The position numbers were made by a program, and so were the translations under genes. This document shows positions 9,155-17,273 of a DNA stretch of 34,037 nucleotides, one piece after another; position 1 is the stretch's first letter; every line of letters begins with the position of its first letter. Below the pieces are notes generated by a model. The model searched no databases and was not told the origin of the DNA. It saw nothing but the letters and a program-made list of their open reading frames with translations. The DNA comes from Deltaproteobacteria bacterium (GTDB taxonomy: Bacteria > Desulfobacterota > Deferrisomatia > Deferrisomatales > BM512). The stretch is from contig JAUVAU010000024.1 in assembly GCA_030591565.1 (NCBI GenBank), forward strand, positions 1 through 34,037. The letters are read 5' to 3'.

Positions 9155-10516
9155 CTACTGGCTGGCGACTTCAAGAAAATCCACCGCCATTGAGGGCGCT
9201 CGTATCGAGCCGGTGAAAATATCGTCACACCCCAGCGCCACGACTCGGCAAAACAGCTCGTCAAGTTTGCCGCTTATCGCCACCCCCACGACCGGATGAA
9301 TGAGCCCACCCTTTTCCACCCAGAACCCGGAGCAGCCCATGGAGAACTCGCCGCTGGTCGGGTCGGTGGTGTGCGACCCTATCACCTCCCTGACGTACAA
9401 CCCGCTGCCCATCGCCCCCAGGAGTCCTTCCACGCTCATTTTACCCGGAGTGACGACCAGATTGGAGGGGGCGGGAAATATGGGAGAAGCGCCCGAGCCG
9501 TTGCCGGTGGTGACCACACCGCCGCGACTGGCCGAGGTGCGGTCATAGAGGAGATTGGCAAGCACCCCATCCACAATGACGGGAGTGCGGCGACGGTGGG
9601 AGCCCTCGTCGTCCACAGGCTGAGTATCGGGTCCACCATTGTAGAGGCCATCATCGGTGACCGTGAGGAGGGTTGACGCTACCTCTCGCCCGAGCCGGTA
9701 GGAACTCATGACCGTCTTCTTCTGATGGGCCTCACCCAGATAGGAGTGTCCCAGTATCTCGATAAAGTCGGCGACCACCCTGCGGTCCAACAGCGCCGGG
9801 AACCTGCCTGTCGGGCAGCCGGACCCACCCAGCAGCTCCGTGGCGCGGGTCGCGGCCTCGCGCCCGACCGATGCAAGCACCCCGTCAGCTTCGCCAAGGC
9901 TGCGCCACTCGCCGTGCGCCCAGGCGGTCTGCGCATCCGCTGAGGTTCGCGCCACCACCTCGGCCTGTGCGCTATAAGAGGTCTCCGACCACGCTACACA
10001 CTGGGAGCCATTCAGGCTGATGAGGCTGTAGGTACGCGACGCCTCGAAGGTGGGCTTTCGCACCGACTCCACCCGCACATCCGCCCCCCTGGCCGCCCCG
10101 TCGATCTCCAGGGCGCGCCGGGTTACAGCCTCTTCGTCGATGGATAAAAAAGCCGGGTCGTCGATGGAGAGGTCGGTCGGGGGTGGCTCATCCAATTTTT
10201 CCGGGAGTGTCCTGGCGGGGTCGAACTGCGTGGCCCGGGCCGAAGCCAGCGCCCGTTCCACAAGTCGATCGGGGTGGAAGACCCCTCCCCCCAGCGGACT
10301 CTGGGCGTAGCCCAGCCGCCCCTTCTCGTCTGCCACGGTCAGGGATATCTCGCCGCTCTCATACCGCTCGATCTGCCGGGCGCTCCCATTCCCGGCTTCT
10401 ACCAGGATGCCGCTGGAACCGCTGATATTCGCAAGGTGTTTTCGCCCGCCTGCGGCGCTCGCCACCTGCTCAAGCAGCTTTTCGTATTCCACCGCCGGGC
10501 GCTGGTCTGGTTTCAC
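9155..10516 (-). CDS. pmbA: PmbA/TldE-family protein (TldD/TldE protease partner)
   Basis: A 453-residue protein of the TldD/PmbA family. The C-terminal signature GCSGFWVEKGGLIHPVVGV with ISGKLDELF is typical of TldE/PmbA. TldD, the catalytic partner, carries a HExxxH zinc motif; none is present here, which places this protein on the TldE side. In studied systems TldD and TldE form a heterodimeric metalloprotease that degrades unfolded peptides and matures microcins or CcdA. No tldD lies in this window. The GTG start overlaps the TAG stop of the upstream GNAT gene by one base (TAGTG), so translation is probably coupled. It is the last gene of the nadK-recN-argA-pmbA run. Confidence 0.85.
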   Translation of the reverse strand: MKPDQRPAVEYEKLLEQVASAAGGRKHLANISGSSGILVEAGNGSARQIERYESGEISLTVADEKGRLGYAQSPLGGGVFHPDRLVERALASARATQFDPARTLPEKLDEPPPTDLSIDDPAFLSIDEEAVTRRALEIDGAARGADVRVESVRKPTFEASRTYSLISLNGSQCVAWSETSYSAQAEVVARTSADAQTAWAHGEWRSLGEADGVLASVGREAATRATELLGGSGCPTGRFPALLDRRVVADFIEILGHSYLGEAHQKKTVMSSYRLGREVASTLLTVTDDGLYNGGPDTQPVDDEGSHRRRTPVIVDGVLANLLYDRTSASRGGVVTTGNGSGASPIFPAPSNLVVTPGKMSVEGLLGAMGSGLYVREVIGSHTTDPTSGEFSMGCSGFWVEKGGLIHPVVGVAISGKLDELFCRVVALGCDDIFTGSIRAPSMAVDFLEVASQ

Positions 10517-10983
10517 TACTTAACCCGGGTCATCATCGCGATTTCATCGCAGTCGGGAAATTTGACGCAGTCCAGACAGACCTTCCAGACCTTGTGGGGC
10601 AGCTCGGCCTTCGACACCTCTTCAAAGCCGAACCTCTCGAAAAAGCCGGGGCGGTAGGTGAGCGTGAAGACGTTATCGACACCTAGAGAGAGAGCGTCTT
10701 CCATGCATTCTTTTGCCAGCAGACTTCCGATTCCCCTGGACTGAAACTCGTGTGCCACAGCCAGCGACCGTATCTCGGCAAGATCGACCCAGGAGACGTG
10801 GAGCGCGACCATACCCGCGACAACCCCACCCACGCGGGCGACGTAAAAGTCGCGAATCTTCTCGTAGAAGTCCATGCGGGAGCGGGCCAGGAGTTCGCCA
10901 CCCTCGGCAAAGTCGTCCAGGATCGCCTTCATCTCATCCACATCGGACAGTTTTGCCCGTTCAATCGTAATTTTCGACATCAT
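10516..10983 (-). CDS. argA: GNAT acetyltransferase, short-type N-acetylglutamate synthase
   Basis: A 155-residue single GNAT domain. Motif A, EIRSLAVAHEFQSRGIGSLL, provides the acetyl-CoA pyrophosphate loop. The tail LPHKVWKVCLDCVKFPDCDE, with its Cys residues, is characteristic of the short stand-alone N-acetylglutamate synthases found in deltaproteobacteria and actinobacteria. These do the first step of arginine synthesis without the kinase-like domain of classical ArgA. The substrate is inferred from family resemblance and not provable here. The gene starts inside the recN stop: ATGATG overlaps TGA, so the start is either 10983 (four-base overlap) or 10980. Its position in a DNA repair/NAD kinase operon gives no functional hint. 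Confidence 0.75.
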   Translation of the reverse strand: MMSKITIERAKLSDVDEMKAILDDFAEGGELLARSRMDFYEKIRDFYVARVGGVVAGMVALHVSWVDLAEIRSLAVAHEFQSRGIGSLLAKECMEDALSLGVDNVFTLTYRPGFFERFGFEEVSKAELPHKVWKVCLDCVKFPDCDEIAMMTRVK

Positions 10984-12641
10984 TGTGCCCTCCCCGCCAG
11001 CTCGCGGGCATGTTCAAATGCAGCCACTCCATCGCCGCCCAACATCCTTGCCAGCTCCTCAACCCTTCGGTCGCCCTCGACCGCGGTCACGCGGGTGACG
11101 GTCCTTCCCTGTGAGGCCTGCTTTTCCACCTTGAGGTGCCTCGTCGCCTTCGATGCGATCTGGGGCAGGTGGGTGACACAGAGAACCTGACAGGAGTCTG
11201 ACAACGCTTCAAGCCGCTCGGCCACCCTGTCCGCCACCGTGCCGCCGATCCCGGCATCAACCTCGTCGAAGACCAGGGAACCTACCGAGGAATCCCGCAG
11301 CGCACTCTTCACCGCCAGCATGACCCTGGACAGCTCTCCCCCTGAAGCGATCCTCGCCAACGGCTTGGGCTCCTCGCCGGGGTTTGGCCCGAACATGAAG
11401 CGCACGCTCTCCATCCCCTTGGGGCCGGCTTCGCACCGCTGAAGCTCCACCAGGAACGCCCCCTCAATTATACCAAGGGGAGCCAGTTCGCGCCCCACCA
11501 TCCCGTGAAGATTTGTGGAAGCCACCTCGCGCTGCTTTGAGAGAGCCTCACCCGATTTCCCCAGCTCAATGGCGGCGACCTCAAGGTCCGAGCGGGCGTC
11601 CTCCATGACCGACTGGCGATTTTCAACCTCCCAAAGCTCCGCCTCCATCTTCTCCAACTTATCCAGAATCCCCGCAACCCCCGCGCCATGCTTGCGCTCA
11701 AGTCTGCGGATGAGCTGAATCCTGTCCTCGACGAGTTCGAGCCGCTCGGGATCGGCGCGCACCGCTTGCAGTCGCTCCCTCAGGCGGGAGGAAGCCTCCT
11801 CAAGGGAAGCCGAAGCCTCCTTCGCCATCTCGATTATTCCCTGCGCCTCCGGGTCATTCACCACGGCGCGCTCAAGCGACCTCATCGCACGGCCAAGGCA
11901 ATCAACCGCCGAGTCCTCACCGCTGTACAGGAGGACCTCCGCCGTTCCATAACTCTCGGTCAGCTTCTCGGCGTTGCCCAGCAGCTCGCGTTCGCGCTCC
12001 AGCCCCCCATCCTCGCCGCTGACAAGGTTGGCGCCCCTTATCTCGTCGATCTGGAATTTAAGGAAGTCGATCCTCTCGGCCCCCTCCGACTCCATCTTTT
12101 CCAGCCGCGCCACCTTTTTTCTCGCCGCTTCCCACTCTTCAAAGCGCTCGGTGTATTTCTTCAACACCTGAGCGCCTTCTGCGCTGAGCGCCCGGTCCAA
12201 TATATCCACATGGTTGGCCTCGTCCAGCAGCGCCTGGTGCTGGTGCTGGCTCGACACCTCCACCAGCTCCGCTCCAATAACGGACAAGAGCGCCAACCCC
12301 ACGGTCTGCCCGTTCACGGTAGCGCGGCTCTTCCCGTCAGCCTTGACCAGCCGGCGCACCACGAGCACCTCTTCCCAGGGTATGTCCGCTTCGTCCAGGA
12401 GCGCCCTGACGCGCTCGGCGGCCTGCCCCTTCACGACAAAGCACCCCTCAACCCGCGCCTCTTCCGCCCCGGTCCTGACCAGCTCGCGGCTGACCCGGTC
12501 GCCCAGCAGACAGCCCAGCGCTTGCAGGAGGATCGACTTGCCCGCCCCGGTCTCGCCGGTCAGGACGGTCAATCGCTCGTCAAGCTCAAGGGTGAGCTTG
12601 TCCACAAGCGCGAAATCGCTGAGGGTAAGGGACTCTATCAT
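10980..12641 (-). CDS. recN: DNA repair protein RecN
   Basis: SMC-like ATPase that acts in RecA-dependent repair of double-strand breaks. The N-terminal half opens with MIESLTLSDFALVDKLTLEL and has Walker A GETGAGKS (29-36). The middle is Leu/Glu/Arg-rich coiled coil with long heptad-like stretches. The C-terminal half has the ABC signature region IASGGELSRVMLAVK and Walker B LVFDEVDAGIGG, followed by VTHLPQIA. At 553 residues the length is normal. Its ATG directly follows the nadK stop codon (TAGATG), and the argA-like gene overlaps its end, so all three are probably made from one transcript. No LexA-like box was recognised before the operon. Confidence 0.96.
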   Translation of the reverse strand: MIESLTLSDFALVDKLTLELDERLTVLTGETGAGKSILLQALGCLLGDRVSRELVRTGAEEARVEGCFVVKGQAAERVRALLDEADIPWEEVLVVRRLVKADGKSRATVNGQTVGLALLSVIGAELVEVSSQHQHQALLDEANHVDILDRALSAEGAQVLKKYTERFEEWEAARKKVARLEKMESEGAERIDFLKFQIDEIRGANLVSGEDGGLERERELLGNAEKLTESYGTAEVLLYSGEDSAVDCLGRAMRSLERAVVNDPEAQGIIEMAKEASASLEEASSRLRERLQAVRADPERLELVEDRIQLIRRLERKHGAGVAGILDKLEKMEAELWEVENRQSVMEDARSDLEVAAIELGKSGEALSKQREVASTNLHGMVGRELAPLGIIEGAFLVELQRCEAGPKGMESVRFMFGPNPGEEPKPLARIASGGELSRVMLAVKSALRDSSVGSLVFDEVDAGIGGTVADRVAERLEALSDSCQVLCVTHLPQIASKATRHLKVEKQASQGRTVTRVTAVEGDRRVEELARMLGGDGVAAFEHARELAGRAQ

Positions 12642-13493
12642 CTAGTCATCCATTGAGTGGGGACCGCCCCATTTGAGTTTGGAGCGCAAAATGCTGAAAT
12701 AGTCCTTGGTGGTCGAGCGGATCATCACCACATCGGCGCGTCCCCTCTGCACCCTCACCTTGTCGCCAACCTCCAGCGCTATCGCCTCCTGACCATCCAG
12801 GGTTACGTAGACGTCGCCATTTTTCTGGCACAGACACACCTCGATCATCGAACCGGCAGCGATGAGAATGGGGCGGTGGCTCATCGCATGGGGGCAGATC
12901 GGCGTGACCAGCACGGCATCGAGACCGGGAGTGACGATGGGGCCTCCAGCCGCCATTGAATAAGCCGTCGAGCCGGTGGGGGTAGCGATGATGACACCAT
13001 CGGCGCAGTAGTTGGTCAGATACTTTCCATCCACAGCCACCTCCACTTCGCTTATGCGCGCCAGCGCGCCCTTGTTGACCACAACATCGTTTAGCACCTG
13101 ATAGCGTCGGACCTCCCCCCCCGCCGAGTGATGGACCTCGCACTCCAACGTCATGCGCTTCTCGATCTGGTACTCCCCATCCAGCAGCGCATTCAGCGCA
13201 GGCCACAGCTCTTCAACCGAGACCTCGGTGAGGAACCCCAGTGAGCCCATGTTGACGCCCAGCACCGGCACCTGGCGGCCACCCAGCTTTTTGACAGCGC
13301 TTAAAAAAGTGCCGTCACCGCCAAGGACCACGGCGATATCCACCTCCCCGGCGTCCTCTTGATCGGGGCTGAAACTCTCCCCGTCCTGGCATTGGATTCC
13401 ATGCCCATGGGCCCACTCGCCAATCTCCTCGGCTACCCTGTCGGCCATCTCGGTATCATGTTTTCTAAAGACTAAAAGCTTTTTGGGTTTCAC
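12642..13493 (-). CDS. nadK: NAD kinase
   Basis: Phosphorylates NAD+ to NADP+ using ATP or polyphosphate; cytoplasmic and normally essential. The protein has 283 residues with the GGDGT motif (58-62) in VVLGGDGTFLSA. The NAD-binding region VLNDVVVNKG and the strongly conserved CADGVIIATPTGSTAYSMAAGGPIV block are also present. The start is GTG (13493) with AAGGAG six bases upstream. It is the first gene of the operon, and recN follows without a gap. The divergent rarA start is 48 bases away, so the two promoters must share this short interval or overlap the genes. Confidence 0.96.
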   Translation of the reverse strand: MKPKKLLVFRKHDTEMADRVAEEIGEWAHGHGIQCQDGESFSPDQEDAGEVDIAVVLGGDGTFLSAVKKLGGRQVPVLGVNMGSLGFLTEVSVEELWPALNALLDGEYQIEKRMTLECEVHHSAGGEVRRYQVLNDVVVNKGALARISEVEVAVDGKYLTNYCADGVIIATPTGSTAYSMAAGGPIVTPGLDAVLVTPICPHAMSHRPILIAAGSMIEVCLCQKNGDVYVTLDGQEAIALEVGDKVRVQRGRADVVMIRSTTKDYFSILRSKLKWGGPHSMDD

Positions 13494-13541
13494 CTGATGC
13501 TCCTTCGCGCCATGTGTGCGGTGTGGTATTTTAACAGAACC

Positions 13542-14867
13542 ATGACCCCCCCGAAAGAAGCCATGATAAAAGCCTTGGCCCCCCTGGCTGAGAGGATGCG
13601 CCCCAAGACCCTTGAGGAGTTTGTGGGCCAGGACTCCGTCATCGGCCCCGACACCCCATTAAAGCAGGCGATGGAGAGTGGCCCCCTGCCCTCCTTGCTC
13701 CTCTGGGGGCCGCCGGGGAGCGGTAAAACCAGCCTCGCGCGCATAATGGCGGCGCATTCGAGCTACCACTTTATCGGGCTCTCCGCAGTCAATGTCGGCG
13801 TCAAAGAGGTGCGGGCAGTGATTAGCGAGGCACGCGAGCTGATGGAGGAGGGGGGCAAAACCCTGCTCTTTCTGGACGAGATACACCGCTTCAACAAGGC
13901 GCAGCAAGACGCTTTGCTGCCCCATGTGGAGGCGGGGGTGGTGACCCTTGTGGGGGCGACCACCGAGAACCCCGCTTTTCAGGTCAACTCCGCGCTGCTC
14001 TCGCGCCTTCTGGTCCTTCGCCTCGAACCCCTGGACGACGCGAAGATTGAAGACCTCATCATGCGGGCGCTTGCAGATGGGGAGCGCGGGCTGGCCCACC
14101 TCAACCCCTCAATCGAGCCGGCCGCCCTCTCCATGCTCTTGCGCGCCGCGCTGGGCGACGCACGGCGTGCGCTGAATGTGCTGGAGTCGGCGGTAAACAG
14201 TGTCGCGCCGGACAAGGATGGCGCGCGGGTCGTAGACCTGGAGCTGATGGGCCGCATCCTGCAGAGCCCCACCCTCTATCACGACGCCGATGGCGACTGG
14301 CACTACGACGTGGTCAGCGCGCTCATAAAGTCCATGCGCGGCTCCGACCCCGACGCGGCGCTCTACTGGCTGGCGCGGATGGTGGAAGTGGGAGAAGACC
14401 CCCTCTTCATCGCCCGACGCATGGTGATCTTCGCCTCCGAGGATATCGGCAACGCCGACCCCGAAGCGCTGCGCGTGGCGTTGGCGGTGAAGGACTCGGT
14501 ACATTTTGTGGGAATGCCCGAGGGGTGGATACCGCTGGCCCAGGGGGTCACCTACCTTGCCACCGCGCCAAAATCCAACGCCTCCTACCTGGCCTACAAG
14601 GGGGCGCGGCGCGACGTCAAAGAGTTTGGCAACCTGCCCATCCCCAACCATCTCAGAAACGCGCCGACCAACCTCGCCAAGTCGATGGGGCACGGTGAAG
14701 GGTATTTGTACCCTCACGACGACCCCGATGGCGTGGTATACCAAGAATATATGCCGGAAAAAGTAGGCAAGCGAAGCTACTACCATCCGGGAACCTTTGG
14801 CTTTGAAAAGGTGATAACCGACCGCCTGCAGTGGTGGCGCAAAAAACGGGCGGAGAAGAAATCTTAA
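13542..14867 (+). CDS. rarA: Replication-associated recombination protein RarA (MgsA)
   Basis: AAA+ ATPase of the RarA/MgsA/Mgs1/WRNIP1 family, acting at stalled replication forks. From the chosen ATG the protein has 441 residues. It shows [11 protein letters not shown] near residue 20, Walker A GPPGSGKT (56-63), Walker B with [19 protein letters not shown] (about 109-127), and the sensor motif GATTENPAF. The C-terminal part has the family-specific [13 protein letters not shown] and [16 protein letters not shown] 13542 is preferred over upstream 13497, which lies on the nadK ribosome site. ATG 13563 is a further possibility. No strong ribosome binding site precedes 13542, so the start is the least certain part. 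The usp gene follows 15 bases later. Confidence 0.95.
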   Translation: MTPPKEAMIKALAPLAERMRPKTLEEFVGQDSVIGPDTPLKQAMESGPLPSLLLWGPPGSGKTSLARIMAAHSSYHFIGLSAVNVGVKEVRAVISEARELMEEGGKTLLFLDEIHRFNKAQQDALLPHVEAGVVTLVGATTENPAFQVNSALLSRLLVLRLEPLDDAKIEDLIMRALADGERGLAHLNPSIEPAALSMLLRAALGDARRALNVLESAVNSVAPDKDGARVVDLELMGRILQSPTLYHDADGDWHYDVVSALIKSMRGSDPDAALYWLARMVEVGEDPLFIARRMVIFASEDIGNADPEALRVALAVKDSVHFVGMPEGWIPLAQGVTYLATAPKSNASYLAYKGARRDVKEFGNLPIPNHLRNAPTNLAKSMGHGEGYLYPHDDPDGVVYQEYMPEKVGKRSYYHPGTFGFEKVITDRLQWWRKKRAEKKS

Positions 14868-14882
14868 TCAAGGAGTTGTGCG

Positions 14883-15368
14883 ATGAACGATACCTGCCCC
14901 CAACACATGAACCCGGTAAAACGGATCGTGGTCGCCCTCAACCTGACCGCCCGCTCCAAAAAAGCCTTCCGCCTCGCCCTCTCGCTGGCCAGAGCCTCAG
15001 ACGCCACCCTCTATCTCGTCCACGTCGTCCACGTACCCCCGCCCTGGGGTTTCACCTTTTTTGTCAGCGCCTCGCCGGACTCCGATGAAAAGTTGTCCGA
15101 ACGCCTCTCGACAAAGGTCCATAAGAAGCTGCGCGACTACCTCCACTGCGAGGACATAGAGGGGATAGACATGCACAAGCTGATCCTCACCGGCGACCCC
15201 TCCGAAAGGGTGCTGGCGGTGGCCGAAGAGACCGAGGCAGAGCTGCTTATCGTCGGCTCCTATGGTCCCACTTCAAGGTTTGGTCAAGCGCTGGAGCATC
15301 TTCTCTTCGAGGGTGTGGGGGCAAAGATAAGGCGGTTGGCCCGGTTGCCGGTGCTTACCGTCAGGTAG
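14883..15368 (+). CDS. Universal stress protein (UspA family)
   Basis: A 161-residue single Usp domain: VKRIVVALNLTARSKKAFRLAL at the first strand, ATLYLVHVVHVP, and the C-terminal AELLIVGSYGPTSRFG with LARLPVLTV. ATP-binding Usp proteins have G-x2-G-x9-G(S/T). Here the first GxxG-like turn is present but the spacing to the next glycine (EGVG) is longer and the Ser/Thr is missing, so nucleotide binding is doubtful. AGGAG lies eight bases before the ATG. The short distance from rarA suggests co-transcription. The gene is followed by a 342-base stretch without genes that holds the structured element described separately. Confidence 0.88.
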   Translation: MNDTCPQHMNPVKRIVVALNLTARSKKAFRLALSLARASDATLYLVHVVHVPPPWGFTFFVSASPDSDEKLSERLSTKVHKKLRDYLHCEDIEGIDMHKLILTGDPSERVLAVAEETEAELLIVGSYGPTSRFGQALEHLLFEGVGAKIRRLARLPVLTVR

Positions 15369-15400
15369 GAGCGTCAGCCGTGATGACTGTCAGAAAGGAG

Positions 15401-15705
15401 CTTTAGGAGGCTCTCCGAAAAACCCTCCCTAAGCGGGGAACAACGCTAAACCGGAGATTTTAGCCGATGTCGGGCAAACCTCTGGCTAAGCCGACGATAA
15501 ACTGGAAACCCCGAAGATCATTCGAGGCAAGTTTTCAAGACCGAAAACTTGGATGCGCATTAGCGCACCTTTAGGCGAGGCCCCAGAGAGGGGACCGAGT
15601 CCACTAGGAAGGGAAGAAAAATGACCGCAGGCATACCAAAAAGTATTTCGAGGATCATTTTTCGCCCCTGACGACGTCAATCGGAGGATATCCGGGGTTT
15701 TTCGG
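15401..15705 (+). ncRNA. Candidate structured noncoding RNA/element between usp and cheR
   Basis: This gene-free interval is packed with stems. An 11-bp perfect inverted repeat CCGAAAAACCC (15415-15425) / GGGTTTTTCGG (15695-15705) closes the whole. CGGGG (15434-15438) / CCCCG (15509-15513) encloses hairpin 1, GCTAAA/TTTAGC (15445-15450, 15459-15464), and hairpin 2, GTCGG(g)C/GCCGAC (15469-15475, 15490-15495). Their loops can pair, CCGGAG (15451-15456) with CTCTGG (15480-15485), a kissing-loop pseudoknot. Further hairpins are CAAGTTTTC/GAAAACTTG (15528-15551), TGCGC-ATTA-GCGCA (15554-15567), CCCC-AGAGA-GGGG (15581-15593) and GAAAAATGA/TCATTTTTC (15616-15663). Loops and linkers are A-rich on the + strand, favouring + as the RNA strand. 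The 3' repeat ends six bases before the cheR stop. I cannot assign a family. A HEARO/omega-RNA-type element is one hypothesis. Confidence 0.5.
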
Positions 15706-15710
15706 CGAAG

Positions 15711-16613
15711 CTAGTCCGCTACGGGCTTACGGTAGACAAATGCCTCAGGGAGGGAGACCGGCTCAAAGCGATCATCCAGTCCGCTCAACGTTTCGGAGTG
15801 ACCGATGAAAAGATACCCGCCGGGTTCCAGCGCGTTGTAGGCTCCATCCAGGACCTGCCTTTTCGAGTCAGTATCGAAATAGATCATGGTGTTCCGGCAA
15901 AAGATCACATGCTGGTTGTGCATCGACCCCATCGAAGCCCGGTTCACGACATTCAACACCCTGAACCTGACCATCTTCCTTATCTCGTCGGCAAGCTCGA
16001 AGCGCTCGGAATCCTGCTGGGTGAAGTACCTGTGCTGTAGCGACAGCGGCGTGCTCCGTAGCGCCCTGCTCCCATAAACTCCCTGCCTTGCGTGTGCTAT
16101 CACGCTGGGTGAGATATCGGTACCGGTGATCTCTATCTGCCACTCTTCCAGTTCATCGCCGAGCTGCTCGCGCAAGATGATCGCAAGGGAATAGGGCTCG
16201 TCCCCCGTTGAACACGAAACCGACCAAATACGCAGGGTTGATTCACCCGCCTTGCGCTGCCTCGCCATCATATCGGGGAGCACTGACAGGCGGAAGGCGT
16301 CCATCTGCCCGGAGTTTCTGAAAAAGTAGGTCTCGTGGCTAGCCACCAGGTCGATCAACGAGAATATTTCCGAGTGGAGGTTGTCGGTGCTCTGCATCTT
16401 CATGAGCGACATGTACTCAATTGGTGTGCGCGCTTTTACCGCCTTCATGCGCACGCGCACGCGACTGTCGAGCAGATACTTCTTATCGTCGGAGATGAAG
16501 ATGCCGCTGATCTGATAGAGGTAATCGCGAAACATGATGAACTGCTGCTCGGTGAGCGGCTCAACGTGGCCGTACTTCCCTCCCTTCGACCCCGTATGTG
16601 TGGTTGAACCCAT
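15711..16613 (-). CDS. cheR: CheR-type protein-glutamate O-methyltransferase
   Basis: Methylates glutamate side chains of chemoreceptors with S-adenosylmethionine, setting chemotaxis adaptation. The 300-residue protein has the usual small N-terminal helical domain (about 20-90), then SHETYFFRN (92-100). The SAM-binding motif CSTGDEPYSLAI starts at 134. ITGTDISPSVIAHAR follows, then FCRNTMIYF and GGYLFIGHSETL. An extra hydrophilic head of about 17 residues (MGSTTHTGSKGGKYGHV) precedes the domain. No receptor, cheB or cheA lies in this window. The response regulator gene is 290 bases upstream on the same strand, so they may act together but need not share a transcript. The stop codon lies at the edge of the structured element. 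Confidence 0.93.
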   Translation of the reverse strand: MGSTTHTGSKGGKYGHVEPLTEQQFIMFRDYLYQISGIFISDDKKYLLDSRVRVRMKAVKARTPIEYMSLMKMQSTDNLHSEIFSLIDLVASHETYFFRNSGQMDAFRLSVLPDMMARQRKAGESTLRIWSVSCSTGDEPYSLAIILREQLGDELEEWQIEITGTDISPSVIAHARQGVYGSRALRSTPLSLQHRYFTQQDSERFELADEIRKMVRFRVLNVVNRASMGSMHNQHVIFCRNTMIYFDTDSKRQVLDGAYNALEPGGYLFIGHSETLSGLDDRFEPVSLPEAFVYRKPVAD

Positions 16614-16903
16614 CCATTAACCGATCTACAGACTAAATTTCAGCCAGTAAAGTTGGGCCTAAAAGAGCAGCAGTGTCCAGCTATTTTCCAAACCCTCTGT
16701 GGGAAATATTACCGCGGTATAACGCCCTGGACAGGGCGTCCCATCCAGAAGCCTCACCACGGCAAAAAAGTATCCAGCTGTAATTTACTACCTGATTGGC
16801 GACAAAAAGTTGCCTTTAGGGGAACTGAAGAGGCAAATAATTGAAAAGTCGTCTGGAAACCGGACTTTCCCCATAAATATAGCAAAATACGCTAAAAATC
16901 AGG
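16614..16903. other. 290-bp gene-free spacer before cheR
   Basis: AT-richer than its surroundings and without a convincing gene; one short open frame of about 60 codons on the + strand has no family signature. It contains a perfect ten-base palindrome TACCGCGGTA (16710-16719) and, two bases on, a hairpin ACGCCCT-GGAC-AGGGCGT (16722-16739). It must include the cheR promoter (- strand) and perhaps the end of the response regulator transcript. No sigma-54 or sigma-28 promoter was recognised. Confidence 0.45.
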
Positions 16904-17260
16904 CTATAAATTCAGTTTCCCGATCTTGCTCTTGAGCATTTCCGGAGAAACAGGTTTTACAATGAAATCATTCGCCCCCGACTTGAGCGCCGTGGCCACA
17001 TCCATTTTTTGCGCCTCGGCTACAATTATCAGGATGGGGATATTGTCATTCCTCTTGTCCTGACGGATCGTCCTCACCAGCGCGAGGCCATCCATCTCCG
17101 GCATATCCCGGTCGGTGAGGACCAGATCGACCCCGGCCATCTTGCCCAGCCCCTCGATCCCGTTGCGAGCCTCAACAACATCGTCGTATCCGATCCTGGT
17201 CAGCGAGTTCCTGATGAGCCGCCGCATGGCGGGGGAATCATCTACCACCAGAATTCTCAA
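16904..17260 (-). CDS. Single-domain CheY-like response regulator
   Basis: A 118-residue receiver domain with no output domain. It has the acidic pair DD (7-8), the phosphoacceptor Asp50 in LTDRDMPEMDG, and the conserved Lys in FIVKPVSPEML. The switch position that is Thr87 in E. coli CheY (VTAEA) is Val here (IVAEA), which is unusual. The start is TTG at 17260, eight bases after GAGGAGG (17269-17275). Longer in-frame starts would run into the peptidase gene and are unlikely. It begins 13 bases after the M16-like gene and probably shares its transcript. The next gene is cheR, so a role in chemotaxis or motility signalling is plausible but unproven. Confidence 0.88.
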   Translation of the reverse strand: MRILVVDDSPAMRRLIRNSLTRIGYDDVVEARNGIEGLGKMAGVDLVLTDRDMPEMDGLALVRTIRQDKRNDNIPILIIVAEAQKMDVATALKSGANDFIVKPVSPEMLKSKIGKLNL

Positions 17261-17273
17261 ACCGCAAACCTCC

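Noticed and set aside
9146-9164. CAGCCA/TGGCTG hairpin between the convergent glycosyltransferase and pmbA genes as a terminator
   Set aside because: Only six pairs, overlapping the pmbA stop codon, with no T-run on either strand.
10980-13493. Long open frames opposite recN and nadK (for example 11688-12656)
   Set aside because: They mirror conserved recN and nadK codons; the GC-rich third positions create open antisense frames throughout this window.
15486-15680. Open frame of about 64 codons on the - strand inside the structured element
   Set aside because: It has no ribosome site or recognisable protein features, and the stems explain the sequence better.
16681-16850. Small open frame of about 60 codons on the + strand in the cheR spacer
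   Set aside because: No ribosome site, no family signature, and it crosses the hairpin region; it is probably chance.
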